Below, piece by piece: positions 33,927 to 41,102 of a stretch of 41,102 nucleotides of DNA. Source of the stretch: Thermoplasmata archaeon. GTDB taxonomy: Archaea > Thermoplasmatota > Thermoplasmata > Lutacidiplasmatales > UBA184. Position 1 is the stretch's first letter. Each line of letters begins with the position of its first letter. The notes under the pieces are model-generated. The model saw nothing but the letters and a program-made list of their open reading frames with translations. It had not been told where the DNA came from and did not search any database. A program made the translations under genes and the position numbers. The DNA lies in assembly GCA_021791335.1 (NCBI GenBank), contig JAJYWS010000035.1, positions 1 through 41,102 on the forward strand. The letters are read 5' to 3'.

Positions 33927-36710
33927 ATGCAGCAGGGATTGTCGAAGCGGATCAAGAGCCTCCAGTTCGCCTTCCTCTCCCCGGAGGAGGCCCGACGGAT
34001 GAGCGCGGTGAAGGTCATCACCGCGGACACCTACGACGACGACGGGTACCCCATCGACATGGGGCTCATGGACCTCCATCTCGGCGTGATCGAGCCGAAC
34101 CTGCGCTGCCGCACCTGCGGCGGCCGGGTGAACGACTGTCCGGGCCACTTCGGGATCATCGAGCTCGCGATGCCCGTGATCCACGTGGGCTACGCCAAGG
34201 AGATCAAGCATCTCCTCCAGTCGACCTGCCGGGCCTGCGGCCGGCTTTTGCCCGACGCGCCGCCCTCGCGGCCCGAGGCGGTCTACGACTCGGAAGCGGC
34301 TCCGGCGGCCCGGGCGCGGGAGCCCAAGGAGGAGCGCAGCTGCCCGTTCTGCCATGAGGTCCAGCAACGGATCCTGCTCGACAAACCCACCACCTTCCGG
34401 GAGAACGGCCACAAGATCACCCCCAAGGAGGTGCGGGCCCGGCTGGAACGCATCCTCGATTCGGATCTCCCGTTCCTCGGTCTCAACCCCAAGTTCGGCC
34501 GGCCCGAGTGGATGGTCCTGACCGTCCTACCGGTCCCCCCGGTCCAGGTCCGTCCGTCGATCACCCTCGAGAGCGGGGAGCGGAGCGAGGACGATTTGAC
34601 CCACAAGCTGGTCGATGTCCTCCGCATCAACCAGCGGCTGCGGGAGAACCGGGACATGGGCGCCCCCCAGTTGGTCGTCGAAGACCTCTGGGAGCTGCTG
34701 CAGTACCACGTGACCACCTACTTTGACAACCAGACGAGCGGGATCCCGCCCGCGCGGCACCGGTCCGGCCGCCCCCTGAAGACGCTGAGTCAGCGGCTCA
34801 AGGGCAAGGACGGACGGTTCCGGTCCAACCTCTCCGGAAAGCGGGTCAACTTCTCGGCGCGGACGGTCATCAGCCCCGACCCGCTGCTGTCGATCAACGA
34901 GGTCGGGGTCCCGACCGAGATCGCGCGGGGACTCACCGTTCCGCTCGAAGTCACCGCCCACAACCTGGAGTTTGCCAAGGCGCTGGTCCGGCGCGGCCCG
35001 ACCCCTCCGCCGACCGTCGAAGGCCGCTACCAGTCCGGCGTGAACTACGTCATCCGGGAGGACGGCCAGCGGATCAAGGTGATGGACAAGAACGCCGAGG
35101 CGTGTGTCGAGCTCGTCCAGCCCGGCTGCATCGTCGAGCGGCAGCTCCAGGACGGCGATGTCGTGCTCTTCAACCGGCAGCCGAGCCTCCACCGGATGAG
35201 CATGATGGCCCATTTCGTCCGGGTCCTGCCGCACAAGACCTTCCGGTTCAACCTCTGCGACTGCCCCCCGTACAACGCCGATTTCGATGGCGACGAGATG
35301 AACCTCCATGTCCTCCAGAGCCAGGAGGCCCGGGCCGAGGCGAAGGTGCTCATGAAGGTCCAGGAGCACATCCTCTCGCCCCGCTACGGCGGGCCGATCA
35401 TCGGGATGCTCCACGACCACATCACCGCGGCCTTCCTCCTGACCTACCAGAACCCGAAATTCACCCGGAGCGAGGTGACCTACCTCCTCTCGAAGCTCCC
35501 CTACGAGGTGCCTCCCCCCGCCGGAACCGAGAAGGACGGGAGCCCGTACTGGCTCGGGAAGCAGCTCTTCTCGCTGACGCTTCCGAAGGACCTCACGCTC
35601 GAGTTCCGGGCCAACATCTGGAACCGGTGCACCTGCGCCCCGCTGCATTGCCCCCACGACGCCTGGGTCGTCATCCAGGAGGGGGTCCTCAAGGCCGGGG
35701 CGATCGACAAGAAGGCGATCGCCTACGAGAAGGGCGCGGTGCTGGACGCCATCGCCCGCAACAACGGGATGGACCGGGCCCGGCAGTTCCTGGACGAGAT
35801 GAGCCGGCTGTCGATCACCGCGATCAGCCTCACGGGGCTGTCGACCGGGATCGACGATGAGGATGTGCCGGAGGCGGCGCGCAAGGAGATCGCCGCGGGC
35901 CTGGAGGAGGTCCGGCAGCGGGTCAATGACCTGCTCGAGCAGTACCGCAAGGGCGAGCTCGAGCAGATGCCCGGCCGCTCGCTGGCCGAGACGCTCGAGG
36001 TCATGGTGCGGCGGGAGCTCAGCAAGGCGCGGGATCAGGCGGGCGAGATCGCCGGTCGCTACCTCGGCATGGAGAACCCGGCGGTGATCCTCGCCAAATC
36101 CGGGGCGCGGGGATCGATGCTCAACCTCACCCAGATGGCCGGCGCCGTCGGCCAGCAGTCGGTGCGCGGTGAGCGGCTGCTCCGGGGATACTACAACCGG
36201 ACATTGCCCCACTTCGCCCGCGGCGACCTCGGCAGCGACGCCCGGGGCTTCGTCAACTCGAGCTACAAGCGCGGACTCTCGCCCACGGAGTATTTCTTCC
36301 ACTCGATGGGAGGGCGGGAGTCGCTGGTCGACACGGCCGTGCGGACCAGCCGTTCGGGGTACATGCAGCGCCGGCTCATCAATGCCCTCGAGGACCTCAA
36401 GGTCGCCGAGGACGGGACGGTACGGAACACCGCCGGCACGATCATCGAGTTCAAGTACGGCGAAGACGGGATCGATCCCACGCGATCGTTCCAAGGCGAA
36501 CCGGTCTCGGTCGATGAGATCCTGGCCGCGGTGCTCGGGGACCGGGCCCACCCGGTGCTGGAGGCCGGGCCGGATGCCGTCGACGGCGCCCCGGTCGTCG
36601 GCGAGGAGGAGATGGACCTCCAGGCGGAGGCCCAGCTCGAAGAGGAGACCGAGGACGAGGAGCCCGAGGAGACCGGCGGCGAGGAAGGCCCCGAGTTCGG
36701 AGGGGAGTAG
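33927..36710 (+). CDS. rpoA1: RNA polymerase subunit A'
   Basis: 927 residues, the N-terminal two-thirds of the largest subunit. The clamp zinc site is [16 protein letters not shown], and a second site comprises CRACGRLL and CPFCHEVQ. The active-site loop [10 protein letters not shown] binds the catalytic Mg. The bridge-helix region follows ([17 protein letters not shown]). The last ~35 residues form a strongly acidic Glu-rich tail, longer than usual and probably disordered. The frame is open upstream, but the ATG at 33927 fits the 8-nt spacing after rpoB. It stops 2 nt before rpoA''. Confidence 0.96.
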   Translation: MQQGLSKRIKSLQFAFLSPEEARRMSAVKVITADTYDDDGYPIDMGLMDLHLGVIEPNLRCRTCGGRVNDCPGHFGIIELAMPVIHVGYAKEIKHLLQSTCRACGRLLPDAPPSRPEAVYDSEAAPAARAREPKEERSCPFCHEVQQRILLDKPTTFRENGHKITPKEVRARLERILDSDLPFLGLNPKFGRPEWMVLTVLPVPPVQVRPSITLESGERSEDDLTHKLVDVLRINQRLRENRDMGAPQLVVEDLWELLQYHVTTYFDNQTSGIPPARHRSGRPLKTLSQRLKGKDGRFRSNLSGKRVNFSARTVISPDPLLSINEVGVPTEIARGLTVPLEVTAHNLEFAKALVRRGPTPPPTVEGRYQSGVNYVIREDGQRIKVMDKNAEACVELVQPGCIVERQLQDGDVVLFNRQPSLHRMSMMAHFVRVLPHKTFRFNLCDCPPYNADFDGDEMNLHVLQSQEARAEAKVLMKVQEHILSPRYGGPIIGMLHDHITAAFLLTYQNPKFTRSEVTYLLSKLPYEVPPPAGTEKDGSPYWLGKQLFSLTLPKDLTLEFRANIWNRCTCAPLHCPHDAWVVIQEGVLKAGAIDKKAIAYEKGAVLDAIARNNGMDRARQFLDEMSRLSITAISLTGLSTGIDDEDVPEAARKEIAAGLEEVRQRVNDLLEQYRKGELEQMPGRSLAETLEVMVRRELSKARDQAGEIAGRYLGMENPAVILAKSGARGSMLNLTQMAGAVGQQSVRGERLLRGYYNRTLPHFARGDLGSDARGFVNSSYKRGLSPTEYFFHSMGGRESLVDTAVRTSRSGYMQRRLINALEDLKVAEDGTVRNTAGTIIEFKYGEDGIDPTRSFQGEPVSVDEILAAVLGDRAHPVLEAGPDAVDGAPVVGEEEMDLQAEAQLEEETEDEEPEETGGEEGPEFGGE

Positions 36711-36712
36711 TC

Positions 36713-37984
36713 ATGCCCAGCGAAAAGAAGGAGAGTTTGGAGAGCCTCAAGGCGCGGATCGCAGAGCTGGCCCGCAAGGAGGGCCAGCCCCTCCCGGAGC
36801 CGGTGGTGGCCACCCTCGCGGGCCGGCTGCGCCGGCTCAAGCTGACGGCGAACGAGGTCACCCGGGTCGTCCAGGAGGTCGCCCGGAAGTTCCAGCGCGC
36901 CGAGGTCGACCCCTACGAGTCGGTGGGGATCCTGGCCGCCCAGTCGATCGGGGAACCGGGAACCCAGATGACGCTGCGGACATTCCACTACGCCGGGGTG
37001 GCCGAGATGAACGTCACGCTCGGCCTGCCGAGACTCATCGAACTGGTCGACGCCCGACGCGTGCCGTCGACCCCGATGATGACCGTGTACGTCGATCCCA
37101 AGGTGAAGAGCGAACGGGAGGCGGTCCAGCGGATCGCGCTCCGCATCGAGGTCACCAATGTCCCGGACGTGGCGACCGTCGGCACGGTGGTCGAGGAGCT
37201 CAAGGTCGTCGTCGCCCCCCAGCCCGCGCTGATGCGCGCCCGGGGCGTGACGCGGGACGAGATGGAGCAGGCCCTGCGGGCGAGTCTCGACGTCCGGCTC
37301 TTTGAGATGCGGTCGGGCACCGGTTCGGGGGAGGGCCGCAGCTTCGAGATCCGCGCCAAGGAGATGGTCGCCGGGGCCGTGAAGAGCAAGAAGGAGGAGT
37401 CGGTCGAGGAGATGCCGTTCAAGCAGCTGCTCCTCGCGAGCGAAGCGGCGAAGGCGGTCCGGATCAAGGGGGTGCCCGGCATCAAACGCGCCCTCATCAA
37501 GAAGGAGTCGGAGGAGTACGTGATCTACACCGAAGGGTCCAACCTGGACGGCGTCCTGTCGATCCCGGGGGTCGACGCCTCCCGTACGACGACCAACTCG
37601 GTCTTCGAGATCTACCGGGTCCTGGGGGTCGAGGCGGCCCGGGCGGCCCTGATCCTCGAGGCGAACCGGACCCTGGCCGAGCAGGGGCTCGGGGTCGATC
37701 TCCGCCACCTCATGCTGGTCTCCGATATGATGACCAACGAAGGGGACGTACGGGCGATCGGCCGCCACGGGATCTCCGGCAAGAAGACCAGCGTGCTCGC
37801 CCGCGCCGCCTTCGAGATCACCGCCGCCCACCTCTTGAGGGCGGCGATCATCGGGGAGGTCGACGAGCTCAAGGGCGTGGCCGAGAACATCATCGTCGGC
37901 CAGCCGATCACCCTGGGCACCGGGGCCGTCAACCTGGTCTACCGGCCCGTGCGCGCCGCGTCGGCCCCGACGGAGGTGGCGTAG
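36713..37984 (+). CDS. rpoA2: RNA polymerase subunit A''
   Basis: 423 residues, the C-terminal part of the largest subunit. The trigger-loop region is [20 protein letters not shown] followed by [19 protein letters not shown], and the late cleft region is [21 protein letters not shown] with [14 protein letters not shown] charged middle segment ([10 protein letters not shown]) probably forms a flexible loop. The gene is packed 2 nt after rpoA' and joins rpl30e with no gap (TAGATG), as in other archaeal RNA polymerase operons. Confidence 0.95.
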   Translation: MPSEKKESLESLKARIAELARKEGQPLPEPVVATLAGRLRRLKLTANEVTRVVQEVARKFQRAEVDPYESVGILAAQSIGEPGTQMTLRTFHYAGVAEMNVTLGLPRLIELVDARRVPSTPMMTVYVDPKVKSEREAVQRIALRIEVTNVPDVATVGTVVEELKVVVAPQPALMRARGVTRDEMEQALRASLDVRLFEMRSGTGSGEGRSFEIRAKEMVAGAVKSKKEESVEEMPFKQLLLASEAAKAVRIKGVPGIKRALIKKESEEYVIYTEGSNLDGVLSIPGVDASRTTTNSVFEIYRVLGVEAARAALILEANRTLAEQGLGVDLRHLMLVSDMMTNEGDVRAIGRHGISGKKTSVLARAAFEITAAHLLRAAIIGEVDELKGVAENIIVGQPITLGTGAVNLVYRPVRAASAPTEVA

Positions 37985-38275
37985 ATGGATCTCGCCCATG
38001 CGCTCAAGGTCGCCCTCGAGACCGGGACCGTCCGGCTCGGCCTCAATGAGACCCGCGCCTGTGTCGAGGACCAGAAGGCCCGGCTCCTGATCGTCTCGCG
38101 GACCTGCCCGGACACCGAACTCCGCCAGGAGCGCCGGTTCCGGAACGTGCCCGTCTACCACTACGAGGGCACCGCGGTCGAGCTCGGTCAGGCGTGCGGC
38201 CGGCCGTACCCGATCAGCGCCCTCGCGATCCTGGATCCGGGATCCAGCGCGATCCTGACCTTGGAGCCGGCCTAG
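37985..38275 (+). CDS. rpl30e: Ribosomal protein L30e
   Basis: A 96-residue L30e protein of the large subunit. It has the L7Ae/L30e fold: LAHALKVALETGTVRLGLNE, the nucleotide-facing turn, LLIVSRTCPD, VPVYHYEGTAVELGQACGRPYPISALAILDPG. In archaea this gene typically lies between rpoA'' and nusA, as here. It starts directly after the rpoA'' stop codon. L30e binds kink-turn RNA and can feed back on its own mRNA in eukaryotes; no kink-turn was located here. Confidence 0.93.
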   Translation: MDLAHALKVALETGTVRLGLNETRACVEDQKARLLIVSRTCPDTELRQERRFRNVPVYHYEGTAVELGQACGRPYPISALAILDPGSSAILTLEPA

Positions 38276-38295
38276 GGGTGGGCGGGCCGCCCCGG

Positions 38296-38721
38296 ATGAC
38301 CGACCTCACCTTCGACACCGAGACGCTCGGCTACATCCGGCTCTTCGAGGAGCGGACCGGCGCCCGCGTGAAGGACTGCTTCGAGTCGGAAGGCAAGCTG
38401 GTCTACCTCGTCGAACCGGGGGAGATCCCCAAGGCGGTCGGCCCGGGAGGGGTGCTGGTCGATCGGCTCAAGGGGCTCATGAAGAAGGAGATCCAGGTCG
38501 TCGAGTACTCCTCGGAGCCCACTCAGCTGGTGCTCAACACCTTCTACCTCTACCATCCGGTCGGGGTCCGGCTCGAGCCGAAGGGCCGGGGCCAGCACGC
38601 GACGGTCTCGGTCGACCCGGCCTGGAAGGCCCGGGCCATCGGCACCTCCGGAAAGAACCTCAAGATCGCCCGGTCGATCCTTCTCCGGCACACCGACATC
38701 GTCTCGGTCAGCGTGGCGTGA
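38296..38721 (+). CDS. nusA: NusA-like transcription factor (two KH domains)
   Basis: A 141-residue archaeal NusA. It consists of two KH-type RNA-binding domains only, without the S1 and N-terminal parts of bacterial NusA. KH1 includes TGARVKDCFESEGKLVYLVEPGEIPKA with the GPGG turn, and KH2 ends in G-T-S-G-K-N-L-K-I-A-R-S-I-L. It is thought to assist elongation or termination and is classically co-encoded with RNA polymerase in archaea. The ATG at 38296 lies 20 nt after rpl30e. It overlaps the HAD gene by 4 nt (GTGA). Confidence 0.92.
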   Translation: MTDLTFDTETLGYIRLFEERTGARVKDCFESEGKLVYLVEPGEIPKAVGPGGVLVDRLKGLMKKEIQVVEYSSEPTQLVLNTFYLYHPVGVRLEPKGRGQHATVSVDPAWKARAIGTSGKNLKIARSILLRHTDIVSVSVA

Positions 38722-39464
38722 GCGCTCCGAACCCCCTCCGTCGCCCGGTCCGGGCCGTCCTCTTCGATCTCGACGGGACGCTGGTCGACAGCCTGGCCTT
38801 CTGCGTCTCGGCGATCGCCGAAGCCTGCCGGGCGACGACCGGTCGATCGGTGTCCGAGGCCGAGGTCCGGGCCCGCTTCGGCCCGTCCGAGTCCGGCGTG
38901 ATCCGCTCGTTGGTCGGCTCGGCCGACCACGCGGCCGCCTACGATCGCTTCTGGGAGATCTACCGGGCCGATCACCGTCGTCGGGTGACCCTCTTCGAGG
39001 GCGTCCCCGAGCTCCTCCGGGGGCTCCACCAACGGGGCCTCCGGCGGGCGGTGGTCACCGGCAAGGGGGCGGAGACGGCCCGCTGGACCTTGGAGGCGAC
39101 CGGCGTGAGCGATCTCGCCGGCCCGGTCTTCCATGGCGGGATCGAGGGGGGGTTCAAACGGGAGAATCTCGCCCGGGCGGCGGACCGACTCGAGGTCCCG
39201 ATCCCGGGGATCGCGTACGTCGGGGACCAGCCGTCGGACATGACCATCGCCCGGGCGGCCGGGGTCCGGCCCGTGGGCGCCGGCTGGGCCCCGGGATCGG
39301 ATCGGGCCGCCCTGGCCCTCCAGGGGGCCGAAGTCATCCTGCGCTCCCCGAAGGAGCTGCTTCGGTGGGTCGACGGGCAGGCCCGTTCGGTCTCCCCCCA
39401 CCCGGGCCCACCGGCCGGCGTCGCGGCGGCCGGGACGACGCCCGGGCCCCCCGGTCAAGGTTAA
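38718..39464 (+). CDS. HAD phosphatase, phosphoglycolate phosphatase-like
   Basis: 248 residues with all four HAD motifs: FDLDGTLVDS (D17, D19), VVTGKG, FKREN (Lys) and YVGDQPSDMTIARAAG. A helical cap occupies ~25-95. This is the phosphoglycolate phosphatase/Gph-like class, removing phosphate from a small metabolite; substrate not determinable. The ~28 C-terminal residues are a Pro/Gly/Ala tail. The GTG start overlaps nusA (GTGA), so it is read as the last gene of the RNA polymerase operon, although its function is unrelated. Confidence 0.87.
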   Translation: MSAPNPLRRPVRAVLFDLDGTLVDSLAFCVSAIAEACRATTGRSVSEAEVRARFGPSESGVIRSLVGSADHAAAYDRFWEIYRADHRRRVTLFEGVPELLRGLHQRGLRRAVVTGKGAETARWTLEATGVSDLAGPVFHGGIEGGFKRENLARAADRLEVPIPGIAYVGDQPSDMTIARAAGVRPVGAGWAPGSDRAALALQGAEVILRSPKELLRWVDGQARSVSPHPGPPAGVAAAGTTPGPPGQG

Positions 39465-39467
39465 TTC
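39459..39467 (+). promoter_or_regulatory. TATA-like element for second HAD gene
   Basis: GGTTAATTC overlaps the stop codon of the preceding gene and is centred ~35 nt before the ATG at 39498. Confidence 0.5.
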
Positions 39468-39497
39468 AGCGTCGCCGCCTAGCCTCGGGCAGGGTCA

Positions 39498-40199
39498 ATG
39501 GCTCGTCGGAGGCCGCGGATCACCACCGTCTTCTTCGACCTCGGGGGCACGCTCGTCGATGAGCGGGACTTCGCGCGTTGGAGCGACGCCGCGGCCCGCC
39601 TCCGTCTGGACGCCCCCGTCGAGGAGATCGCGCGCGCCTTCGCCGAGGTCGAGGAGATCGCCGACCGGGAGCCGCAGATGGGCTTCCATGACTTCTGGAG
39701 GGAGACCCTTTCCCGGGCGACCGGGGTCGCCCTGCCTCCGGGGGTCGCCGAACGGTTCTGCGCGACCCTGCGCGAGGGCCCCTGCGCCTATCCGCTCTTT
39801 TCCGACGTCCGTCGGTGCCTGGACACCCTGTCCCGGCAGCGACGCCGTCTGGGGATCATCTCCAACTCGGAGAGTTCCGACCGGGTCCGTGAGATCCTGC
39901 GCAACGCCGACCTCGAGGGCCGGTTCGATCCGATCGTGAGCTCGGGCACCGAGGGGATCCGCAAACCCCATCCGGCGATCTTTCACCGCGCCCTCGAGCT
40001 CGCCGGCGTGCCCGGCCCGTCGGCGTTCTACGTCGGCAACCTCCCCGAGACCGATGCCCGGGCGGCCGCCCGGGCCGGTCTCCACTCGATCTGGCTCCAC
40101 CGCAACGGGACCGGATTCGGCGAGGATCCTCCCGAGATCACCTCCCTGCTGGAACTGCCCCTCGCGATCCACCGGGTCGAAGGTGGTCGCCCGGCCTGA
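39498..40199 (+). CDS. HAD-superfamily hydrolase (DLGGT motif I)
   Basis: A 233-residue HAD protein with motif I FFDLGGTLVDE. The nucleophile D14 is present, but the usual acid/base Asp two residues on is Gly16, as in several non-phosphatase or atypical HAD groups. Motif II is IISNSES, motif III GIRKPHPAIFH with Lys, and motif IV YVGNLPETDARAA with Asn where Asp is usual. The cap lies between ~20 and 95. A reduced or altered hydrolase activity is likely; the substrate is unknown. It has its own TATA-like element and is the last protein gene before the rRNA promoter. Confidence 0.83.
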   Translation: MARRRPRITTVFFDLGGTLVDERDFARWSDAAARLRLDAPVEEIARAFAEVEEIADREPQMGFHDFWRETLSRATGVALPPGVAERFCATLREGPCAYPLFSDVRRCLDTLSRQRRRLGIISNSESSDRVREILRNADLEGRFDPIVSSGTEGIRKPHPAIFHRALELAGVPGPSAFYVGNLPETDARAAARAGLHSIWLHRNGTGFGEDPPEITSLLELPLAIHRVEGGRPA

Positions 40200-40263
40200 G
40201 GCCCGATGGGGGGACCCCGCGGGCGGACCCGGCTCGCCTCGGAGGGAGGGGCCGGTCGCGCCC

Positions 40264-40273
40264 GTTAAATAGG
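40264..40273 (+). promoter_or_regulatory. rRNA promoter TATA box
   Basis: GTTAAATAGG lies in the 380-nt gap before the 16S gene. The predicted transcription start is near 40294, giving a leader of ~285 nt. Confidence 0.6.
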
Positions 40274-40293
40274 TCCCCTCACTGGCCGCCCCC

Positions 40294-40579
40294 GCTCGCC
40301 CCTGCCACCTCGGTGGGAGGGGTGCGCGACGCCGCCACGGCGGGCCGGGGATCCGTGAACCGGTCTCTTTCCAAGGCGACGCCACAGGTGGCCCGATGGG
40401 CCGTGGGGCCCCGAGAACCCCTCCCCGGAGACGGGGAGTGACCTCTCGGGTCCGACAGGGGAAGATGCGAGAAGCAATCGCGAATAGCTCAATCTAGAGC
40501 GAAGAGCAATTCCGCCAGCCAGCGAGCAAACGGTCTCGACCTTGACATGTATTCCGCACCGATTTCGATCGTGTGCACA
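40294..40579 (+). other. 16S pre-rRNA leader with hairpins
   Basis: A non-coding leader. Two strong hairpins are visible. At 40299-40322, CCAC/GGTG is closed by CCCCT/AGGGG with a CTCG loop. At 40410-40450, CCCGAGA/TCTCGGG surrounds an inner CTCCCC/GGGGAG. Further on (40455-40579) the sequence becomes AT-richer. The partner half of the 16S processing stem would lie downstream of the window, so the maturation site cannot be shown. Confidence 0.5.
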
Positions 40580-41102
40580 AATCCGGTTGATCCTGCCGGC
40601 GGGCACCGCTATTGGAGTTCGCTTAAGCCATGCGAGTCGAGAGGGGTAAGCCCTCGGCGCACTGCTCAGTAACACGCGGACAATCTGCCCTCAAGACGGG
40701 GATATTCCCGGGAAACTGGGGCTAATACCCGATAGACCTGAGATGATGGAAGGCTCCCAGGTCGAAATCCTCCGGGGCTTGAGGATGGGTCTGCGGCCTA
40801 TCAGGTTGTAGGGGGTGTCACGGACCCCCTAGCCGAAGACGGGTACGGGCTTTGGGAGAAGTCGCCCGGAGATGGATTCTGAGACACGAATCCAGGTCCT
40901 ACGGGACGCAGCAGGCGCGAAACCTCCACAATGTGGGAAATCACGATGGGGGAACTCCAAGTGCCTACGCTTTAAGTGTAGGCTGTTCTCGAGCCTAAAA
41001 AGCTCGAGAAGTAAGGGCCGGGTAAGACGGGTGCCAGCCGCCGCGGTAATACCCGCGGCCCGAGTGGTGCTCATTATTATTGAGCCTAAAGCGTCCGTAG
41101 CT
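40580..41102 (+). rRNA. rrs: 16S ribosomal RNA, 5' part
   Basis: Starts with AATCCGGTTGATCCTGCCGG, the archaeal 16S 5' end, and includes the universal 515 segment GTGCCAGCCGCCGCGGTAA (41031-41049). The window ends ~520 nt into the gene, shortly after TTGAGCCTAAAGCGTCCGTA. The helix region before the 515 site (GCCTAC...GTAGGC, then CTCGAGC...GCTCGAG) and the overall wording resemble Thermoplasmata-related archaea. GC content is clearly lower than in the surrounding protein genes. Confidence 0.97.

Noticed and set aside
40265-40675. Minus-strand ORF over the rRNA leader and 16S start
   Set aside because: The region is rRNA leader and 16S rRNA; the ORF is a chance opening.

Overview
The window is archaeal. 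The strongest evidence is the first ~520 nt of a 16S rRNA gene at the right edge, with an archaeal 5' end and 515-region. It is supported by a eukaryote-like RNA polymerase operon with undivided rpoB and split rpoA'/rpoA'', plus MCM, PAN, NMD3, archaeal SepF, HerA, pantoate kinase, DUF424 and UPF0147 genes. The 16S features, the single rpoB and the gene content best fit a high-GC member of the Thermoplasmatota (Thermoplasmata-like). The exact order cannot be told by eye. Base composition is very GC-rich throughout, apart from the rRNA and the short AT-rich TATA boxes. This produces very long antisense shadow ORFs, which are not annotated.

Layout. 1-3.3 kb: a possible divergent gene start at the left edge, a ~500-nt stretch with no gene, a PRC-barrel protein, a glycosyltransferase, and a convergent HAD/coiled-coil pair. 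3.4-4.9 kb: HerA. 4.9-13.4 kb (minus strand): SepF-NMD3-DUF424, then MCM-AspRS-CTP synthase, then PyrK-PyrD, each group with its own TATA element. 13.5-17 kb: ClpB and a degenerate EF-Tu/SelB-like protein facing PAN. 18.3-19.3 kb: pantoate kinase, divergent from PAN. 19.4-26.5 kb: a compact six-gene operon for a membrane complex of the group-4 hydrogenase/complex I superfamily (HyfC, HyfE, HyfF, large subunit, small subunit and HyfB types). Its large subunit has lost all NiFe-binding cysteines, so it is an energy-converting hydrogenase-related (Ehr-type) complex. 26.6-28.5 kb: a TMEM175-type channel, a small CPFC protein and the ATP-PPase subunit of GMP synthase. 28.8-29.7 kb: a 60-aa protein, a stand-alone Lrp ligand-binding domain and UPF0147. 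29.7-38.7 kb: a tRNA-Lys gene carrying two introns at non-canonical positions, directly followed by rpoH-rpoB-rpoA'-rpoA''-rpl30e-nusA. 38.7-40.2 kb: two HAD hydrolases. 40.26 kb to the end: rRNA promoter, leader and 16S rRNA.

The two most interesting items are the twin-intron tRNA-Lys, where both introns fold into bulge-helix-bulge motifs and the gene apparently shares a transcript with the RNA polymerase operon, and the cysteine-less Ehr-type complex, whose small subunit carries a fused half-ferredoxin. Other points of note are a CxxC...CxxC insertion in RpoB, a pseudo-GTPase next to a bacterial-type ClpB, and two divergent gene pairs that each appear to share a single TATA box. Many genes have a TATA element about 25-33 nt upstream of the start codon, which implies leaderless or nearly leaderless mRNAs. 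All identifications come from reading motifs; no searches or folding programs were run.
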